A DNA stretch of 64,000 nt from Prosopis cineraria (lineage: Eukaryota > Streptophyta > Magnoliopsida > Fabales > Fabaceae), in contig NW_026555339.1 in NCBI RefSeq assembly GCF_029017545.1, positions 28,692,438-28,756,437 of the forward strand, written 5' to 3'. Below are positions 22,094-35,587 of the stretch, piece by piece (the stretch's first letter is position 1; every line of letters begins with the position of its first letter). The notes beneath the pieces are model-generated. The model made no database searches. It was not told where the DNA came from and saw only the letters and a program-made list of their open reading frames with translations. Made by a program: the position numbers and the translations under genes.

Positions 22094-25000
22094 TTAAGTT
22101 ATGTGAAAGAGGTCATCACCTGGCGATCTCACTTTTGAATATAAATCAGGCATGCCAATCAATTGTGGACATCCTCTTATATGTGGTTCATCCAAGGAAG
22201 GCCATTTTATATGATAATTTTGAAGGAAGATGCTAATAATATTTGGCAAATTAATGAGCTTGAATACCTTTGGAAATTGAAGATCAATAATCTGGTTTAG
22301 ATTTTTATCTTCCCCAAGATTGTATTTTCCAAACACATGTTTCAACTCATAAGCATCTTCAATCTTAAGACTCTCAAGTTAGTAGAGGCTATCAGTGAGA
22401 AATGATGAAATTATGCATTCTAGACGTTCACATCTCTTGACATTGACTTGTTTCAATTTTGGGAGCACAGGACCTATAAAAATAATGTCATCCTCCTTCT
22501 TATCTTTTATTATATGTTTCAATGTAGAGCAATCCCTTATTTTCAGCATTTCCAACAATATCATAGTGTGAGCACTAGAATATGTGAAGACAGATGTCAA
22601 ATTTGGACAATCCTCCAATTGTAAGCACTTAAGACTACACAAGTTCAACCTACCAATAGGGACTATACAATGTAATTGGCTATACTCCATTATGTATAGC
22701 TCCTCCAATTTTTGAAAAAGGCAAGAAGGAGGTGGACCATGACACAAGGCTTCTAAGCTCCTCATTGTTTTAAGCTTCAACTTAAGCAACTTGGAGAAGA
22801 TAGTTCTAACTTGATAAAGTTGATGATTTGTGGTGTCAATCAGGTATTCTATGATGTTAGAATCACAAAGTAGAAATTCAATTAACTCTCTCATACATTC
22901 TCCTTTTGCTAGAATCATATCAAGAATGACATTCTTACAATCACCTTGGATTTTTTCCAAGAAAAGAACCTCCAAGTTATGTGCTAGATCCTTGATTGCT
23001 TCATTTAAGATTGAGATATTAAAATTATTTAAAGATATGAATTTTGACTTCAAACCATCCTTCAACGCCTCTATGAAATACTCCATTTCTAAATGATACC
23101 TTCACAACATCTTAAAGGAGCCAATTTGATGAAATAATTCAATAACATTTGATGATCAAACATAGTTTCTTGTAGATTATTTCTACTGAAATATAGCTCT
23201 TCCAGTTGAGAACATCTTATTAGAACCTTAAGAGGATTGCCTCCTATGTTACTTCCAGATACTTCTAACAATTTTAACTTCCTTGTTGTTGCTAATTCTT
23301 TGGGTAACACTTTGATTGTACAATGTGATAGTTCAATAGTGTCAAGCTCCTCTAATTTTCCTAAAATAGAAATGTTGTCCAATGTCTATCCTTTTAAGCA
23401 AAGAGTTCGAAGCTTATTTAGTCCATAAATTGATTTGGGTAATAGAGTAGGTTTTCTTGATATAGATGTATTTTTAATAGCCAACACCTTGAGCTCTATC
23501 ATCTCTTTGAAAAATACATATGGAAATTCTGATGAGCTTCCACCATCAATGGAAAGAAATAGAATCTCAAGTTTAGGACAATTAAACTGAGATAGAAATT
23601 CATTGCTATCATGCCAATATAGTCTTGTTGTATCTTTCATATAATCCCTTTCTATTAAGGCCTTCGGATTCTCTATAGGCCTCATGATCACTTGAGTTTC
23701 CTTTGCTATCCACAAGGCTACTTCACGCACCAAGTTATGCAAGTAAATGAAATGTTCATTAAGTAGCAATAATAAACAAGAATCCTTCAGTATACTTATG
23801 GTTGCATCTACTTTGCTTCTAGTACTTTCATAAGAGTTTACATCCTCAAATATGCCCAATCCAAATGCAAATCTGATCAAATTTTCAAGAGAAATGAATG
23901 AATTTTTTGGGAAGAGAGCACATAATACGAGAAGTGATCTTGTTGCATTATCCCCCAAAATGTCAATGCATAATTTCAAACATTTATGAGGATTTTTCCT
24001 TTCATCATCTATAACCAGTGTACAATCTCTCAATTTTTTCAATACTTCCTCCCATATAGCTATTGGTTTACACTTCAGAGATCTAGCTGTAGCTATAATT
24101 GTAATGGGAAGTCTTCCGCATTCTTTTGCAATCTCTTATGTAAAAGCTTTAAATGTATCATCTATTGTCCCAGCATTTGTTTGGAATAAAAAATAAGCTT
24201 CCTTCTCATTTATAAGTGATAAATAGATCATTTTTTGACACTCCATCCAAGTACATATTTGCCGATCCCGAGTAGTTAGAATAACTTTGCAACTTTCACT
24301 AAGAAGAATCCCTATATCTTCAAGATTAAGCACTTTCCATATATCATCCAAGACTATAAGAAATTTCTCACCACTATTTAATCTCATAGACAATCTTGCA
24401 GCTCTTTGGCATCCACTTTCATAGCTATTAAATGAGAAGCCTAAATGCCATGCAATCTTGTTTTGGATAGTAGAGATCTTTGGATAATTGCATACAAGGA
24501 CAAAGATCACCTCATCAAAAAGCTTCAAGTCATCTACAGCTTCACACATTTCTAAGGCCAAGAATGTTTTACCACAACCCCCTACTCCATAAAGCCCAAT
24601 CATATTATTGTCATTGCCTTTTAGCGCTATTAACAGTTCCTCATACGACCTTTTTCTAGACTCAAACAAAATGAAATTTTCTGAATGAATATCCATGATA
24701 ATTGGTTGAAGTGATTTTGATACTAACCTTTCATTGAACTACTTCACTGCTTTTATTATCCTTGCTAAATGCTTTCCTACAGTATATCGATGTAACCAAT
24801 TAGGACAAATCCCATAACAGAAGCTTTTGGTTGCTTCTGCTTTGCTTTCTAGCTTTGCCATTTTTTCTATGAGATCTTTTGCCCCTTCAATTTTTGAAGA
24901 AGATTTCCTGAAGGCTCAAGGACATTTTCATGGACTAGCATGCTTTCTCTTATTGATTTTAAGTTGTCCTTTTCTTTAACAAGATTTGTAAAAAGAGCAT

Positions 25001-25122
25001 TGAACTGATAAAAATAATGAGCTTGTCGGGTTGTTGCTTGCACAACACGTTTCACCATACCAATCTGAACATTGATTCTCATGTCTTGACCACCCAATGC
25101 TGAATGCACCATGTCCTGAATA
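22094..25122 (-). pseudogene. NLR-B: CC-NB-ARC-LRR resistance gene, nearly intact pseudogene
   Basis: CNL proteins are cytoplasmic immune receptors that bind ATP through NB-ARC and detect pathogen effectors. Order on the minus strand: coiled-coil (25112-24867; QAHYFYQFN and heptads), P-loop GLYGVGGCGKT (about 24597-24565), kinase-2 FLIVLDDIW, RNBS-B VILTTRD, GLPL variant GRLPITI, RNBS-D CALFPKN, MHD variant LHNLVREVALW, then LRRs (23382-22094). Disablements: frameshift at about 24880, TAG at about 24750, TAA at about 24137 (T-stop-EIAKECG), TAG at about 23392 (KG-stop-TLD where copy A has GW), frameshift at about 23110, TAA at about 22378. Four of the six are single transitions. It follows a sister copy head-to-tail. 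An MHD motif changed to LHN may matter if the gene is ever repaired or expressed. Confidence 0.9.
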
Positions 25123-25134
25123 GAAGCACTAACA

Positions 25135-25250
25135 ATTAGAAATCAATTGTCGTAATTAATAGTCCAAGTTATAAGTTAGTGCATTTATGTATTAGAAATC
25201 AATTGTTGTAATTACTAGTCTAAGTTATAAGTTAGTGCATGTATGTGTGT
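25135..25250. repeat. Tandem duplication between the two NLR copies
   Basis: TTAGAAATCAATTGT…GTTATAAGTTAGTGCAT occurs twice in a row with few differences (about 25135-25192 and 25193-25248). It is followed by a GTGTGTGCGTGTGTG run. It lies between the last exon of copy A and the first exon of copy B, at or near the duplication junction. Confidence 0.8.
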
Positions 25251-28200
25251 GCGTGTGTGTACTATTTCAAAAACTATTATTACCTGATTTATAGCTTTGT
25301 CACCATCCTTCTGTCTCCCTTCAGAATGTAAATTAGGAAAGTCGCCCAACAATGGACATCCCATTATATGTAGTTCATCCAAGGATGACCATGTAATATG
25401 AACATTTTGAGAGCCAGTACTAATAATATTTGGTAAGTCAATGAGCTTGAATACTTTTAGATCTGGAAGGTTAATGGTCTGGTTTTGATTCTGATCTTTA
25501 TGATTGCATTTACCAAATATATATCTCAACTTATGAGCATCTTCTACTTCAATACTCTCAAGTTGTGAAAGGCCACCAGTAAATAGAGATGGTAATATGT
25601 ATTCTAAATGTTCACATCCTTTGATAATAACTTGTTTATTTTGGGAACATAGGCTCTATTGAAATAATATCATCCTCTTTGTCATCTTCTATGATTTGGC
25701 TCAATTTAACACAATATATTACTTTCAAAACTTCCAACATTACCATTTTTTGAGCAGTAGCAATTGTAAAGAGAGATGTTAGTTTTGGACAATCTTCCAA
25801 TTCTATAAACTTGAGATTAAATAATGTCAACTTGCCTATAGATACCAATTGGTTACATTGTGATATGAATAGCTCCTTTGAATTCTCGAAAAAGCAAGGA
25901 GTTGGACCATGACACAAGACTTCCAAGCACTTCATGGCTTCAATTTTCAACTTTAGCAACTTGGAAAAGAAGGTTCTAGCTTGATATGGTTGACAATTTG
26001 TGGTGTCAATCAAGCATTCTATTTTGTTAAAATCACAAAGTAGAATTTTAGTTAACTCAATCATAAATTCAACTTCCATTGGAATCATCTCAGGAATGAA
26101 GCTTTTACAATCTCCTTTGATCCCTTCCAAGAAAAGAACCTGTAGTTTTTCTCCCATAAATCGCAATGCTTTATTTGCAGTAGAGGCATTAACATTATTG
26201 ATAGATATGAATTTTGATATTGAATCATCCTTCAAAGTATCAATGCAACTTCCAATTTCTAGATGATATCTTTGTAACTTCTTAGAGTGGCCTATATGGT
26301 GAAATAATTCAACAACAATCTGATCATTTGATGTCTCTTTTAGAAGATTGTTTTCAACAAAATACAACTCTTCCAAATGAGAACATCTTGATAGCACTTC
26401 AAAAGGATTGCCTCCTATTCTACACCCTAATACTTCCAACAATTTTAACATCCTTAATTCTATTAATTCATAAGGTAACTCCTTCACTACACAATATAAT
26501 AATTGAATAGTGTCAAGCGCATCTAATTTTCCTAAAATTGAGATGTTGTCTAACGTCCATCCTCTCAAGCAAAGAGTTCTAAGTTTCTTGAAATCCTCAA
26601 TTGATTAGGGCAACAATAGATTTGGGTTTGTCCAAATAGATGTATCTATTATGGCTAGCACTTTAAGCTGCATCACCTCTTTGAAAAATGTTTCTGGAAG
26701 TTCTAATGAGCATCTATCATCTCTAGAGATAAAAAGAATATCAAGATTTGGACAATTTAACTTATCTAGAAATTCATTAGCATTATGGCAATATAATCTT
26801 CTTATTTCTTTCTAATAATCCATCTCTATTAAGGTCTTTAGATTCTATCTAGGCCCCATAAGCACCTGTGTTTTCTTATTTTCTACCTGCAAGGCTACAT
26901 CACGCACCAAGTCATGCATTTCAATAATATGTCCTTCTTCTTGCAACAACAAACTGCAGTCCTTGATTTTATCAATAGCTGCACTAATTTTACTTCAAGT
27001 TCTTTCATATGAGTCACTAACATCCTCAAATATGCCCAGTCCAAATGCAAACTTGGTCAAATCTTCTAGAGTAATTTTTGAATCTTCTGGGAAGAGAGCA
27101 CATAATAAGAAATCGATCTCACTTCACCCTCTAAATGATCAACACTTAATTTCAAGCATCTATAAGGATTTTCCAGTCCCTTTTCAATATCTCATGGCCT
27201 TCGATCTTTTAATGTTTCCAATGCTTCCTTCCACACATGTATAGATTTTCCCTTCAAAGTACTAGCCACAGCTTTTATTGCCACGAGTATTCTATGACAT
27301 TCATTGGTGATCTCTTGTGCCATAACATTATCCTCTATTGCGCCAGCATGCCTTTGAAACAAATTCCAAGCTTCCTCTTTAGTTAGAAGTGACAGATGAA
27401 TCACTTTTTGGCAATCCATCAAGGGACATATCTATTGTAAACGAGTACTTAGAAGAACCTTGCAATTTTTTTGGAGAGGAATCCCTATGTCTTCAAATTG
27501 TAGCACTTCCCATACATCATCTAGATTACGAGATACTTCTTATCCTCTGCAAATCCCATGGACAGTCTTGTAGCTCTAATGTGTTCGCTTATCTCTGCCT
27601 CAAAATTCAATCCTAACCAATTTGCAATGTCTTGTTGAATAGTTGAAATCTTTGGAGGATCAGATACAATAGCATAAGCAACCTTATCAAATAGCTTCAA
27701 ATCCTTTACTGACTCCTGCACTACTTTTAACATGGATGTCTTGCCACAACCCCCCATTCCATAAAGCCCAATCCTCGTATTCTCACCATCTTTCAGTGCC
27801 ATTAAGAGTTGATTGAGAACCTCTTTTCTACTTTCAAATAAAATGAAATCATCTGACTTACGCATGGGTTGAAGAGATAGACGATGTGCAAGCAATAGCT
27901 TCTGTCTCAAGCTATCATTAAGCTGCTTCATTTCTTCCATCACTTCTCCTGCTTGCTTGCCAACAATATATCGACCAATCCAGTTAGGCAAAACAGTACT
28001 ACAGTAGCTCTTGTTTGCTTCTGCTTTCACTTTCAACTTCTCTGCTTCATCTAAGAGATATTCTACTTTTCCCAACTGCGTCTGAGTGTCCTCTGAAGGC
28101 TCTTGAGTATTTGCTCTGGCTTTTCTAACTTGGATTTGTATGCTTTCTTTTGCTGATCTTAACTTTTCTTGTTCATCACCCAAATCTATAACGAGCTTGT

Positions 28201-28320
28201 TGAATCCATAAAAATAACGAGCTTGTTGTGCCACTTTTGTCATTAAATTTGTCACTAATCCAGCCCTAAGATTGACTCTAAAGTCTGGACCCGACATTAA
28301 AACTAACTTGACCTGTATAG
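25215..28320 (-). pseudogene. NLR-A: CC-NB-ARC-LRR resistance gene, broken
   Basis: The minus strand begins after a CAG acceptor near 28320 with VKLVLMSGPDFRVNLRAG, a coiled-coil region with a QQARYFYGFN block, then P-loop GLYGMGGCGKTS, RNBS-A-like FDKVAYAIVSDPPKISTIQQ, and kinase-2 KYLVI cut by a frameshift at about 27521 (the next bases still encode DDVW). The frame resumes at 27422 (VIHLSLLTKEEAWNLFQ). The ARC2 region (27.2-26.6 kb) is heavily broken with several stops. The LRR part is long and open (26568-25636, RGWTLDNISILGKL onward) and the final segment (25529-25260) ends …KDGDKAINQ at a GTAATA donor. It is clearly paralogous to NLR-B in every domain but has more breaks. No equivalent of the NLR-B tail exons follows it. 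Confidence 0.88.
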
Positions 28321-28329
28321 TAATGACCA

Positions 28330-29850
28330 AGATAAATTGTTTAGAAAGCCATTCATGCTACATCTAAGCAAGTGTACAAGACAAATACATAGCCATAATA
28401 AGCCATTAATCTATTGTTTTGTTGTTCTTTAGTTCCACTGTTTGACTTGAATGCATGAAGAACAAATAGTAGAATATTTGATGAAGAGAAATGTGATGAA
28501 ATTGAAAAACATGAAACAAATATACTCAACTTACCTTATTAAAAAAAAATCAACAGTGTCTTGAACAAATGACTCGATTAAGGCAATTAGCTTGAACTTT
28601 GTCACCCACGGTGAAGCAAATATATGGAAAGCCAATCTGCCCAAGTTTTTCTTGATGTCAGAAAAAAAATTGGCACTAATATTTAAATTAAAATTAAAAA
28701 TATGTTTTAAATTAAAATGCCATTAACAACATCAATTATTAAAGTGGATAATGGAACTTTCAAACTCTTTAAATTTATACCAATCATCATTAAAGTCTTG
28801 ATTGTAAATATAAGAAAAATGAAAGTACAAATTTATTTTAATTATATATTTATAAAATTGATTGTAAATATATAATTTTCCTTCCATAACCATACATGCA
28901 CGTCATATAATCCAACCCTCCCCCCCCAGCGCAAAACAAAAAATCCTTGCTCTACCGTTGCATGGCACAATTTGCTAGACAACACAGTGTGAAGCCCTGC
29001 ACAGAGACTAGCTAAAATTCTGGAAGAGAAAATGGGTCACAAATTATGAAGCATTGATACTTTAAATTACTTTAAGTGTTCATATTGTTATCGTGTCTGA
29101 TATCGATACTCGCCGATACTTTTTCAATATATATTCTAATTTTTGATATATATCTCATACTTTTTTTTGCGAGTTGATACTTTATAACTGATCCTTTAAG
29201 GCTAATTTTAAGAAATTAAATTTTATTAAATATTGCAATATTAATTTTTTTTATTTTTAATTAATTTATGTGATTTTTTTTAAAGTCAAAGATTAAATTT
29301 TTTCTTAAAAAAATAAGTTTTAGATATAATAAAAGGATAAAAATTATATATTTTTTAATTATAAAAATTTAGGAATATAATCTTTTGATGTATAAACCCT
29401 AAGTTTGGAACTATTGACAATGATTAGGTGGTAGGCAACTAGGTAGAGATGAATTAAAAGTATAATTAATGATTATATTTTTCTTGGTATTATTATAGAG
29501 AACTATATATGCATGCTAGGTTAGATATTTTTTAAATTAAAATTATATTTTTAATAACTTTTTTATTTTTTATAAATATATTTGTATATATAGAAAACGT
29601 ATCATATTTTATATTTTTAAAAATAAAAACATCAACAAATTAAATATGCGTTCGATATGTGTATCACTATCTATGCAACGCATTTCACAAGTCGACTTTG
29701 TTTGAGAAAAAAATGTTTGACTAGCACTTGTTATCTTCAATTGAATCTATATACTCCATGACTATTGAGCATTCTCCGAAATTCATGAGAAAATATAATT
29801 TAAGATAATTCATTTGTTTTGAAATTAAAATTTAAAGAAGACCAAGGAGG
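28330..29850. other. Upstream flank of NLR-A, no gene seen
   Basis: This is the 5' side of the NLR-A copy. Apart from a GC-richer patch at 28915-29030 with a C8 run and a degenerate GATATCGATACTCG-type repeat at 29080-29160, I see only AT-rich sequence. A promoter or first exon of NLR-A could lie here but cannot be pointed to. Confidence 0.45.
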
Positions 29851-29854
29851 AGGC

Positions 29855-30085
29855 TAACCAATAAGGGAATAGTACTAAGTTAGGCTAAACTATTCCGACC
29901 AATGAGAGGACACAATTCATTGGCCAATCAGCTGCATCTTACAAGATTTGTATAATTAGGTTGATTAGGCTAACCAATGTGAGAATAGTATTAACTATAC
30001 AATAAAGTATTCTGACCAATGGGATGACACTATTCATTGGGCCAATTAGCTGCATCTTACAATATTTGTATAATTAGGTTGATAG
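29855..30085. repeat. Tandem duplication of about 112 bp
   Basis: Two consecutive copies share AGGCTAACCAAT, TTCCGACCAATG/TTCTGACCAATG, GACACAATTCATTGG, AGCTGCATCTTACAA and TTTGTATAATTAGGTTGAT. A looser relative with CTGACCAAT and TTCTACAAGATTTGTA lies at 12995-13065. The repeat has CCAAT words but no other promoter feature. Confidence 0.75.
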
Positions 30086-30089
30086 GTTG

Positions 30090-31540
30090 ATTAGGTTGAT
30101 CCCAACTTAAACAATAGTTTTTTAAAAAAAAATCCGAACATTTATATATATGTTAAAATTAATTATAAATAAATTCAAAATTATGACTATTTCATAAGCT
30201 ATTAGTATTTGTTTTTCTTTTCAACTTTTCAATTATACTTTCATAAAAATTTATCTCAAAACCATATAAACTCTAGTTTATAAATCATTGTTTTGTGTTT
30301 ATAATTGATTTTGGTATGTATAAAAATATTTAAATTTTGTTAACAAGGGCAAAAATACCTTAAGACAACAAAAGTGCAAAAATATCCATGAACTCTTTTT
30401 TAATATGGGCATCCGTTCTTGAATTATTAAATTTCACTAAAGTTTATTTATGTTAATAGTTAAAAAGAAAGGAGCAAACATAAAGTGTCAAAATACCCAA
30501 AAAAAATTTCAAGAGCTTCTAATATCTTTAAGTTAATAATAGTGTATGGGTATGTATTAATTTTATAAAATAAGGCAAACTTCCCTATATTTTATTTTAT
30601 AATTTTTAAATAAATATAAAAAATTAAAATTTCAATTGTCTAAATTTAATTTCAGCATCCAACTTGAGAGAGCTCAAGTCTATTGTGGCTGCTCTGTCCA
30701 ATTGTTTCTTTTTTGTCATTTTATGAGATTTTTTTTTTGACAAGATAAGATTGATTTAATACTTGACAAGGGTGAGAAAGATACTAGCATCTGTAATGAG
30801 AAGGGCTTAAATTTGACCCAATAAATAGTTTTTCAACCCATGCCATTTAGAGTAGGAGTCCAATACTCCAACCCCTTATGGGTTAGTATTGGCCCACTTA
30901 ACAATTTTTTTTTTCAACAAAAAAAATCTATGAGAAGAAATAGGAAAGGTTCAAAGTTTTTACTTTTAACACGACTCACACAAAACAAAATTGAAAATAA
31001 AAAAATAAAAAACTTTAAAAAAAAAACCATTCGTAAGTTGGGTTACTTAAAAGTAAGCTTTTTAGATAGGATTATATATTAGTTTTAACCCTCTCAAATA
31101 TGTTTAAAGACTATTAAAGTCTCTATATATATATATATATATATCACCCAATTTATCAATTACAATATATAATAATTAAAAAAATTTATTAACTACAATA
31201 CAATACGACAATAATATAACAATACTAAAATCAATATATAAACCCAATATAATTGAAGATATAATTAAAAATAAAAAAAATTAATTAATTAAAATTAAAT
31301 GGTGAAATTAATATATATATATATATATATATAATATATCACATAATATTACATATATGTACATAAATAGGCAATAGGTTTGTAGACTATATCTTTTAAA
31401 AATAAACTTGATATATTTAACTAAATATGCCTCATCAAATGTCAAAGCTTAATTTAGACTTATTTAATAAATAAATTAGACTGAGCTTAAAATATGTCAA
31501 GCAATAATTGTGGCTGGCTTATTTCCACTCCTAATGAAAC
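30090..31540. other. AT-rich intergenic DNA with TA microsatellites
   Basis: No gene. (TA)n runs lie at 31123-31144 and 31309-31334. The open frame at 30840-31082 is low-complexity lysine-rich text and is not credible as a gene. Confidence 0.5.
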
Positions 31541-31552
31541 ATAAAATCCCTA

Positions 31553-31775
31553 TTGCTACTACTGGGGGATGGACTTTTAACAATGATTATTTTAAACTTT
31601 TCATATCGATTATAAGGAAGTAGTAAAAAAGAGGGAAATGAAAAGTCAACTTTCAATATTGGTTATTTAACCGTTATGGAAAGTCTGCTTTCCACAATGA
31701 TTATTTCCAGAAAACTGATGTTAAAAGTTTTTTAACATCGATTTTCTATATAACCTTTGTTAAAAGTTTATTTTT
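31553..31775. mobile_element. Possible CACTA transposon end
   Basis: The block CTACTACTGGGGGATGGACTTTTAACAATGATT resembles plant CACTA ends (CACTA followed by a short unique stretch, then repeated TTTTAACATCGGTT-type sub-terminal motifs). The motif recurs here as AACAATGATTATTT, AATATTGGTTATTTAACC, CACAATGATTATTT and TTTAACATCGATTTTC. The partner end and transposase are not visible, so this is a tentative call. Confidence 0.35.
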
Positions 31776-32492
31776 TAAAATTTTATTTGTTTTTCTTGAA
31801 ATCCAGAACTTTAAACCTGTAAATTTTATAGTTTATACAGCAATACAGCCAGCTAGCCAATAGAATCACAATGAGTATACAACAAGTTAGTGAGTTACGA
31901 CTACACTAAGATAATATTTTTTCCATATAATTAATATTTATATATATATATATATATATATATTTGTTCAACTACTAAAACTATAAGACTTTGTTCAACC
32001 TCCCTTCACTTTGAAAAGCATTCTTGGAGAAATTGTTGAGCCAAAACATCTCGAATGCCATTGATCTCTTCTTCATTATAAGGCTATGTATTATATAAAA
32101 ATCTAAATAACAATATTAATCAGAACAATGTTTCAAGGAATTAAATACAAGAATTTAAACTAAAATAACAACAAAATTCCTCTTGTAATCTTTTAGTACT
32201 CCCAACTTAAACTATCTCATACATGTAACGAATAACAAAATCTAAATATTTCACTTGCAATCTTTTGATTCTTACAAAAGATTATATTGATCCTCTCTAC
32301 CCGTCAGTAAACTCGCTCCCCAGTTAATGCCTTGGGAGCAAATTCATACTTTTTTGAGCCATTAAAAGCATTTTCAATTTAGGATAAGAGTGGTACCAAC
32401 TAAGAAATCTCCTATGACTAAAGTAGGCTTCCTTTTATTCATGTTTCAAATGTTGAGATTGCGTACCTTCTTCACAAATAGGACATGCTTTA

Positions 32493-34430
32493 TGTAACAT
32501 CCCAGTTTTTAATTCCCTGATTTACTAAGATTAATTAAGATAATTAAGTAAGCTGAGGTGGTGTGTGGCCAGGGAAGTCTAACAATCATATTTGATTGTG
32601 TTTCAGCCCTAATTATGGGTCCAATATCAAGTCGGACTACCCCAATATTGAAAAGAGAAGAAAATAGAGATAAAGTGCTGTTGTGCCACATGTTGTGGTG
32701 TGAATTAGGTCCACCACTACGCACAAACACAACTGATGTGAGGAGAGGACCTCTCTGTGCAATGCGCCGTGGTGCACAACCAATTTCTGCAACTTATCAG
32801 TTGGGAATTGTGATAGAAACAGAAAGAAGAGAAAGGAGAAAATGAAGAGGACAAGTTATGCACTGTTAGGGTTTGCTTTTAGATGGCATTAGGAATATTT
32901 TGAAGCTAGAAACACTTGAAGTAAGTTCCCTAGACCCCATTCCTTTTAATGTCTTCCACATTTATCAATTTTTTGTTAGGGTTTGATGGTGAGAGATGAT
33001 TTTCGGTGCATATAGGTTATGGGTCCAAAATCTATTGACTCAAATAGAGTTAATGGGAGTAGATTAGAGTATCTAAACTTAGATATATTGGGTTTTGCCA
33101 CTTTTGGTGGTTGGGCCTTACTATTATGCAAAAAATAACATTAATGAGGGTTATTGAAAGAGCGTGATGCCATTAATGGGAGTTTAATGAGTCATTAATG
33201 TTATTAGGGACTAGAGAGAGTTAATAAACTCAATGGGTAGGCTTAAACTCATACAAAGTGGGCATTTGAAAATTTAGAAGTGGAGAAATGAGAGTTGAAT
33301 GCTTGTGTTTGGAAATGTTAATGAAGATTAACTTGATTAATTGTAGATTAAGCTCTTAGACACCAATTTAGCTTGGGAATTCAAGTTTGGAAGCTATAAT
33401 GTTGAGGGGTAAGTCTTTGAACTCTTAAAGGTTTGAGGTAATCGAGGAAACCCTACTTTAGGTAGTTATATGTTAATTGTATTGTGATGTTAAGTATGTG
33501 TTATACATATGAATTGTGATTGGCAAATGTGTGTTTGTCATGCAATGAAAAGTTATGTTTATATACTTGCTTCAAATGAATTGTCAATGTAGCAAGAGCG
33601 ATTTTTGTAATGATATGTGAAATTGGTTAATTAATGATAAGTTTGACTAAAACGCATGTGTTGAGTTTGAAAGTAGTGACTATATGTGAAAATATGTATT
33701 ATAAGGTTGTGTTAGGCTATGCCATCAATAGACCAGTGAGGTAATGGTGAGCCTCAATGGCCAAAAGACCCTAGAGGGTGTGGTGAGATATTACATTTGA
33801 AAGTAGAAATAATGTTGAGAAAGTAAAAATTATAAAAATAAGTAGATATCATATATGGTATGATCAGTTGGCAGGAGTTCACTTAAGGATTAAGAGTAGT
33901 TAAAATTCATATGGTATTTAGGCTGCCCTCTGGTGCACTGGGCATAGCCTTGTCCCATAGTTTATTGAGGGACTATCCCATAATTTGTCAAGAGACTAAA
34001 ACCTAACTTTCTCTAATAGTTTATTGAGGAGAATAGCTTACAAAATACGACACCTGAGAGATTTGAGAGTGGGGAAAGCTGTGGTCTGAGAGTGAGTCAT
34101 GTGATCTTTAGTCAGGTCATACCTCACAATTGATGAGCTTGGATACTTCGATTACACGAACAGAGCTATTCATTGTTATATAGCTCACAGTTTCAGTCTG
34201 AGGAAATAAGGAAGGTATAAGGTTGGTTGATCATTACCTATGCAAACTTATGATGTCTCACATGATTGTGATGTGGCAATTCATGTGGATAATGGGTCAT
34301 GGTCATATGTCTAAATGTATAGTGACAATACACTTAGTTTATGTGAGATGGAAATGGATTAAAGGTGTAATGATAAGTTTTGATATGTGGATAAATACGA
34401 TTTAAGAACTTGGTTTCATATGTGACACCC
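32493..34430 (+). mobile_element. Probable gypsy-type LTR (TGTAACATCCC family)
   Basis: Starts TGTAACATCCCAGTTTTTAATT and, as in the element at 1359, is followed by a coding-free body with a purine-rich block (32820-32850) and a TAAGTCTTTGAACTC…GAGGTAATCGAGG region. A plausible end is the TGTGACA at about 34425. No target duplication could be confirmed; boundaries are approximate. No retroelement proteins are present, so it is a solo or truncated LTR. Confidence 0.5.
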
Positions 34431-35390
34431 TGTCCTACTATCTAGACACTTAGTAAACAATTATCAAAAAATAAAGGCTACACCCACTTTATTTAATTCA
34501 AAGCATACTTTTTTTTGGTTCATCATAATTTAAAATATAACCAAATTCTAGAAATCTTAATTTAAGCTAGTTTATGGTGGACTATAGTCCAATGACTAAA
34601 AGAAAGTAAAAAGAAATATGGTCTAAAAATGACAAAAGGTCTTATAGTCAAGGCAAAAAGTAAATATAATCCTACATGTACTGCAAGGAGTATAAGAGCC
34701 AAAGGCTTACTCCTCTGGTGCCTTCTCTTGATTCTTACTCAAGCCTTCACCTAGAAAATTATCCGTGATGAACAACAAATACCAGGTGTGTCAGATGCTA
34801 AGTCTCAACTGATAACAAAAGAGTCCCGAGCTCCCTTACCGTAGTTCACTCGAATGTAAAAGATGCACAAGGCTTTGATAGAACAAGTATTTTCTTTTAT
34901 TGAAATGCGAGGAGTTACAAGTCTAAATTAAAAGTAAAATTAACTGATAAAACTAAAGGCTAAAAAGTGTAAAAATGTGAGTCTTTGATTGAGTGTTGAC
35001 TGTCTTTCTTTTATGTTTTGTCTTCTATTTATAGTGTCAGAATGGTGGTAGCTTCTCCCTTAATACCTAGCACATTTTGTTAAAAAATCAAGGATCTCAC
35101 GAAACTCATGGCATGGTCTTTATTTCGAGTTTCCCATTTTTTATAATTAGCTCATCTCACCGAGATACTTAGGCACGATATCCGTAGATTTAGGAATTAT
35201 TCGAGATTTTGTCTTCTTATGCCAACGGTCCAATGTTTGTAACTGATGGGATTTCGACATGTTTATTTTATCATGGCCTTTATTGAGCTTTAGGACTGGC
35301 CCTTTTATTTATATTGGGCCTGACTCTTCAGTTACTCAGCCCAACTAGCCTTGTAACCTATCTGAGCAACATTTCATATTTTAGCCTAAA
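34431..35390. other. Non-coding flank upstream of the PMD gene
   Basis: It begins right after TGTGACACCCTG, which resembles LTR termini, so part of it may be another LTR. No coding signal. It leads into the promoter-like stretch at 35.40-35.49 kb. Confidence 0.4.
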
Positions 35391-35400
35391 CAGTGTCCCC

Positions 35401-35490
35401 CACGTGCTAATAGTTGATAACGTAAGCCACGTGGCACGTTTGAAAAAAACTAAAACATCGCTTTATCTTTGAGTATCCTTTATTAATATA
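35401..35490 (+). promoter_or_regulatory. Promoter-like region with two G-boxes
   Basis: Two CACGTG palindromes occur 23 bp apart (35401-35406 and within CCACGTGG at 35428-35435). A TATA-like TTAATATAAAC near 35484 lies about 100 bp before the ATG at 35588. G-boxes bind plant bZIP and bHLH factors. Activity is inferred only. Confidence 0.45.
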
Positions 35491-35587
35491 AACTCATTTC
35501 TTTTTCTGGTCACTTCTCTTGCCCTTTTTGTCGTTTCTTGACATTCAAGCATTTGCTCCCTTACTCCCATCTTCCCTTCGCTCTCAA

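Noticed and set aside
30840..31082. Lys-rich 80-residue open frame
   Set aside because: A-rich low-complexity sequence with no motif, in plain intergenic DNA.
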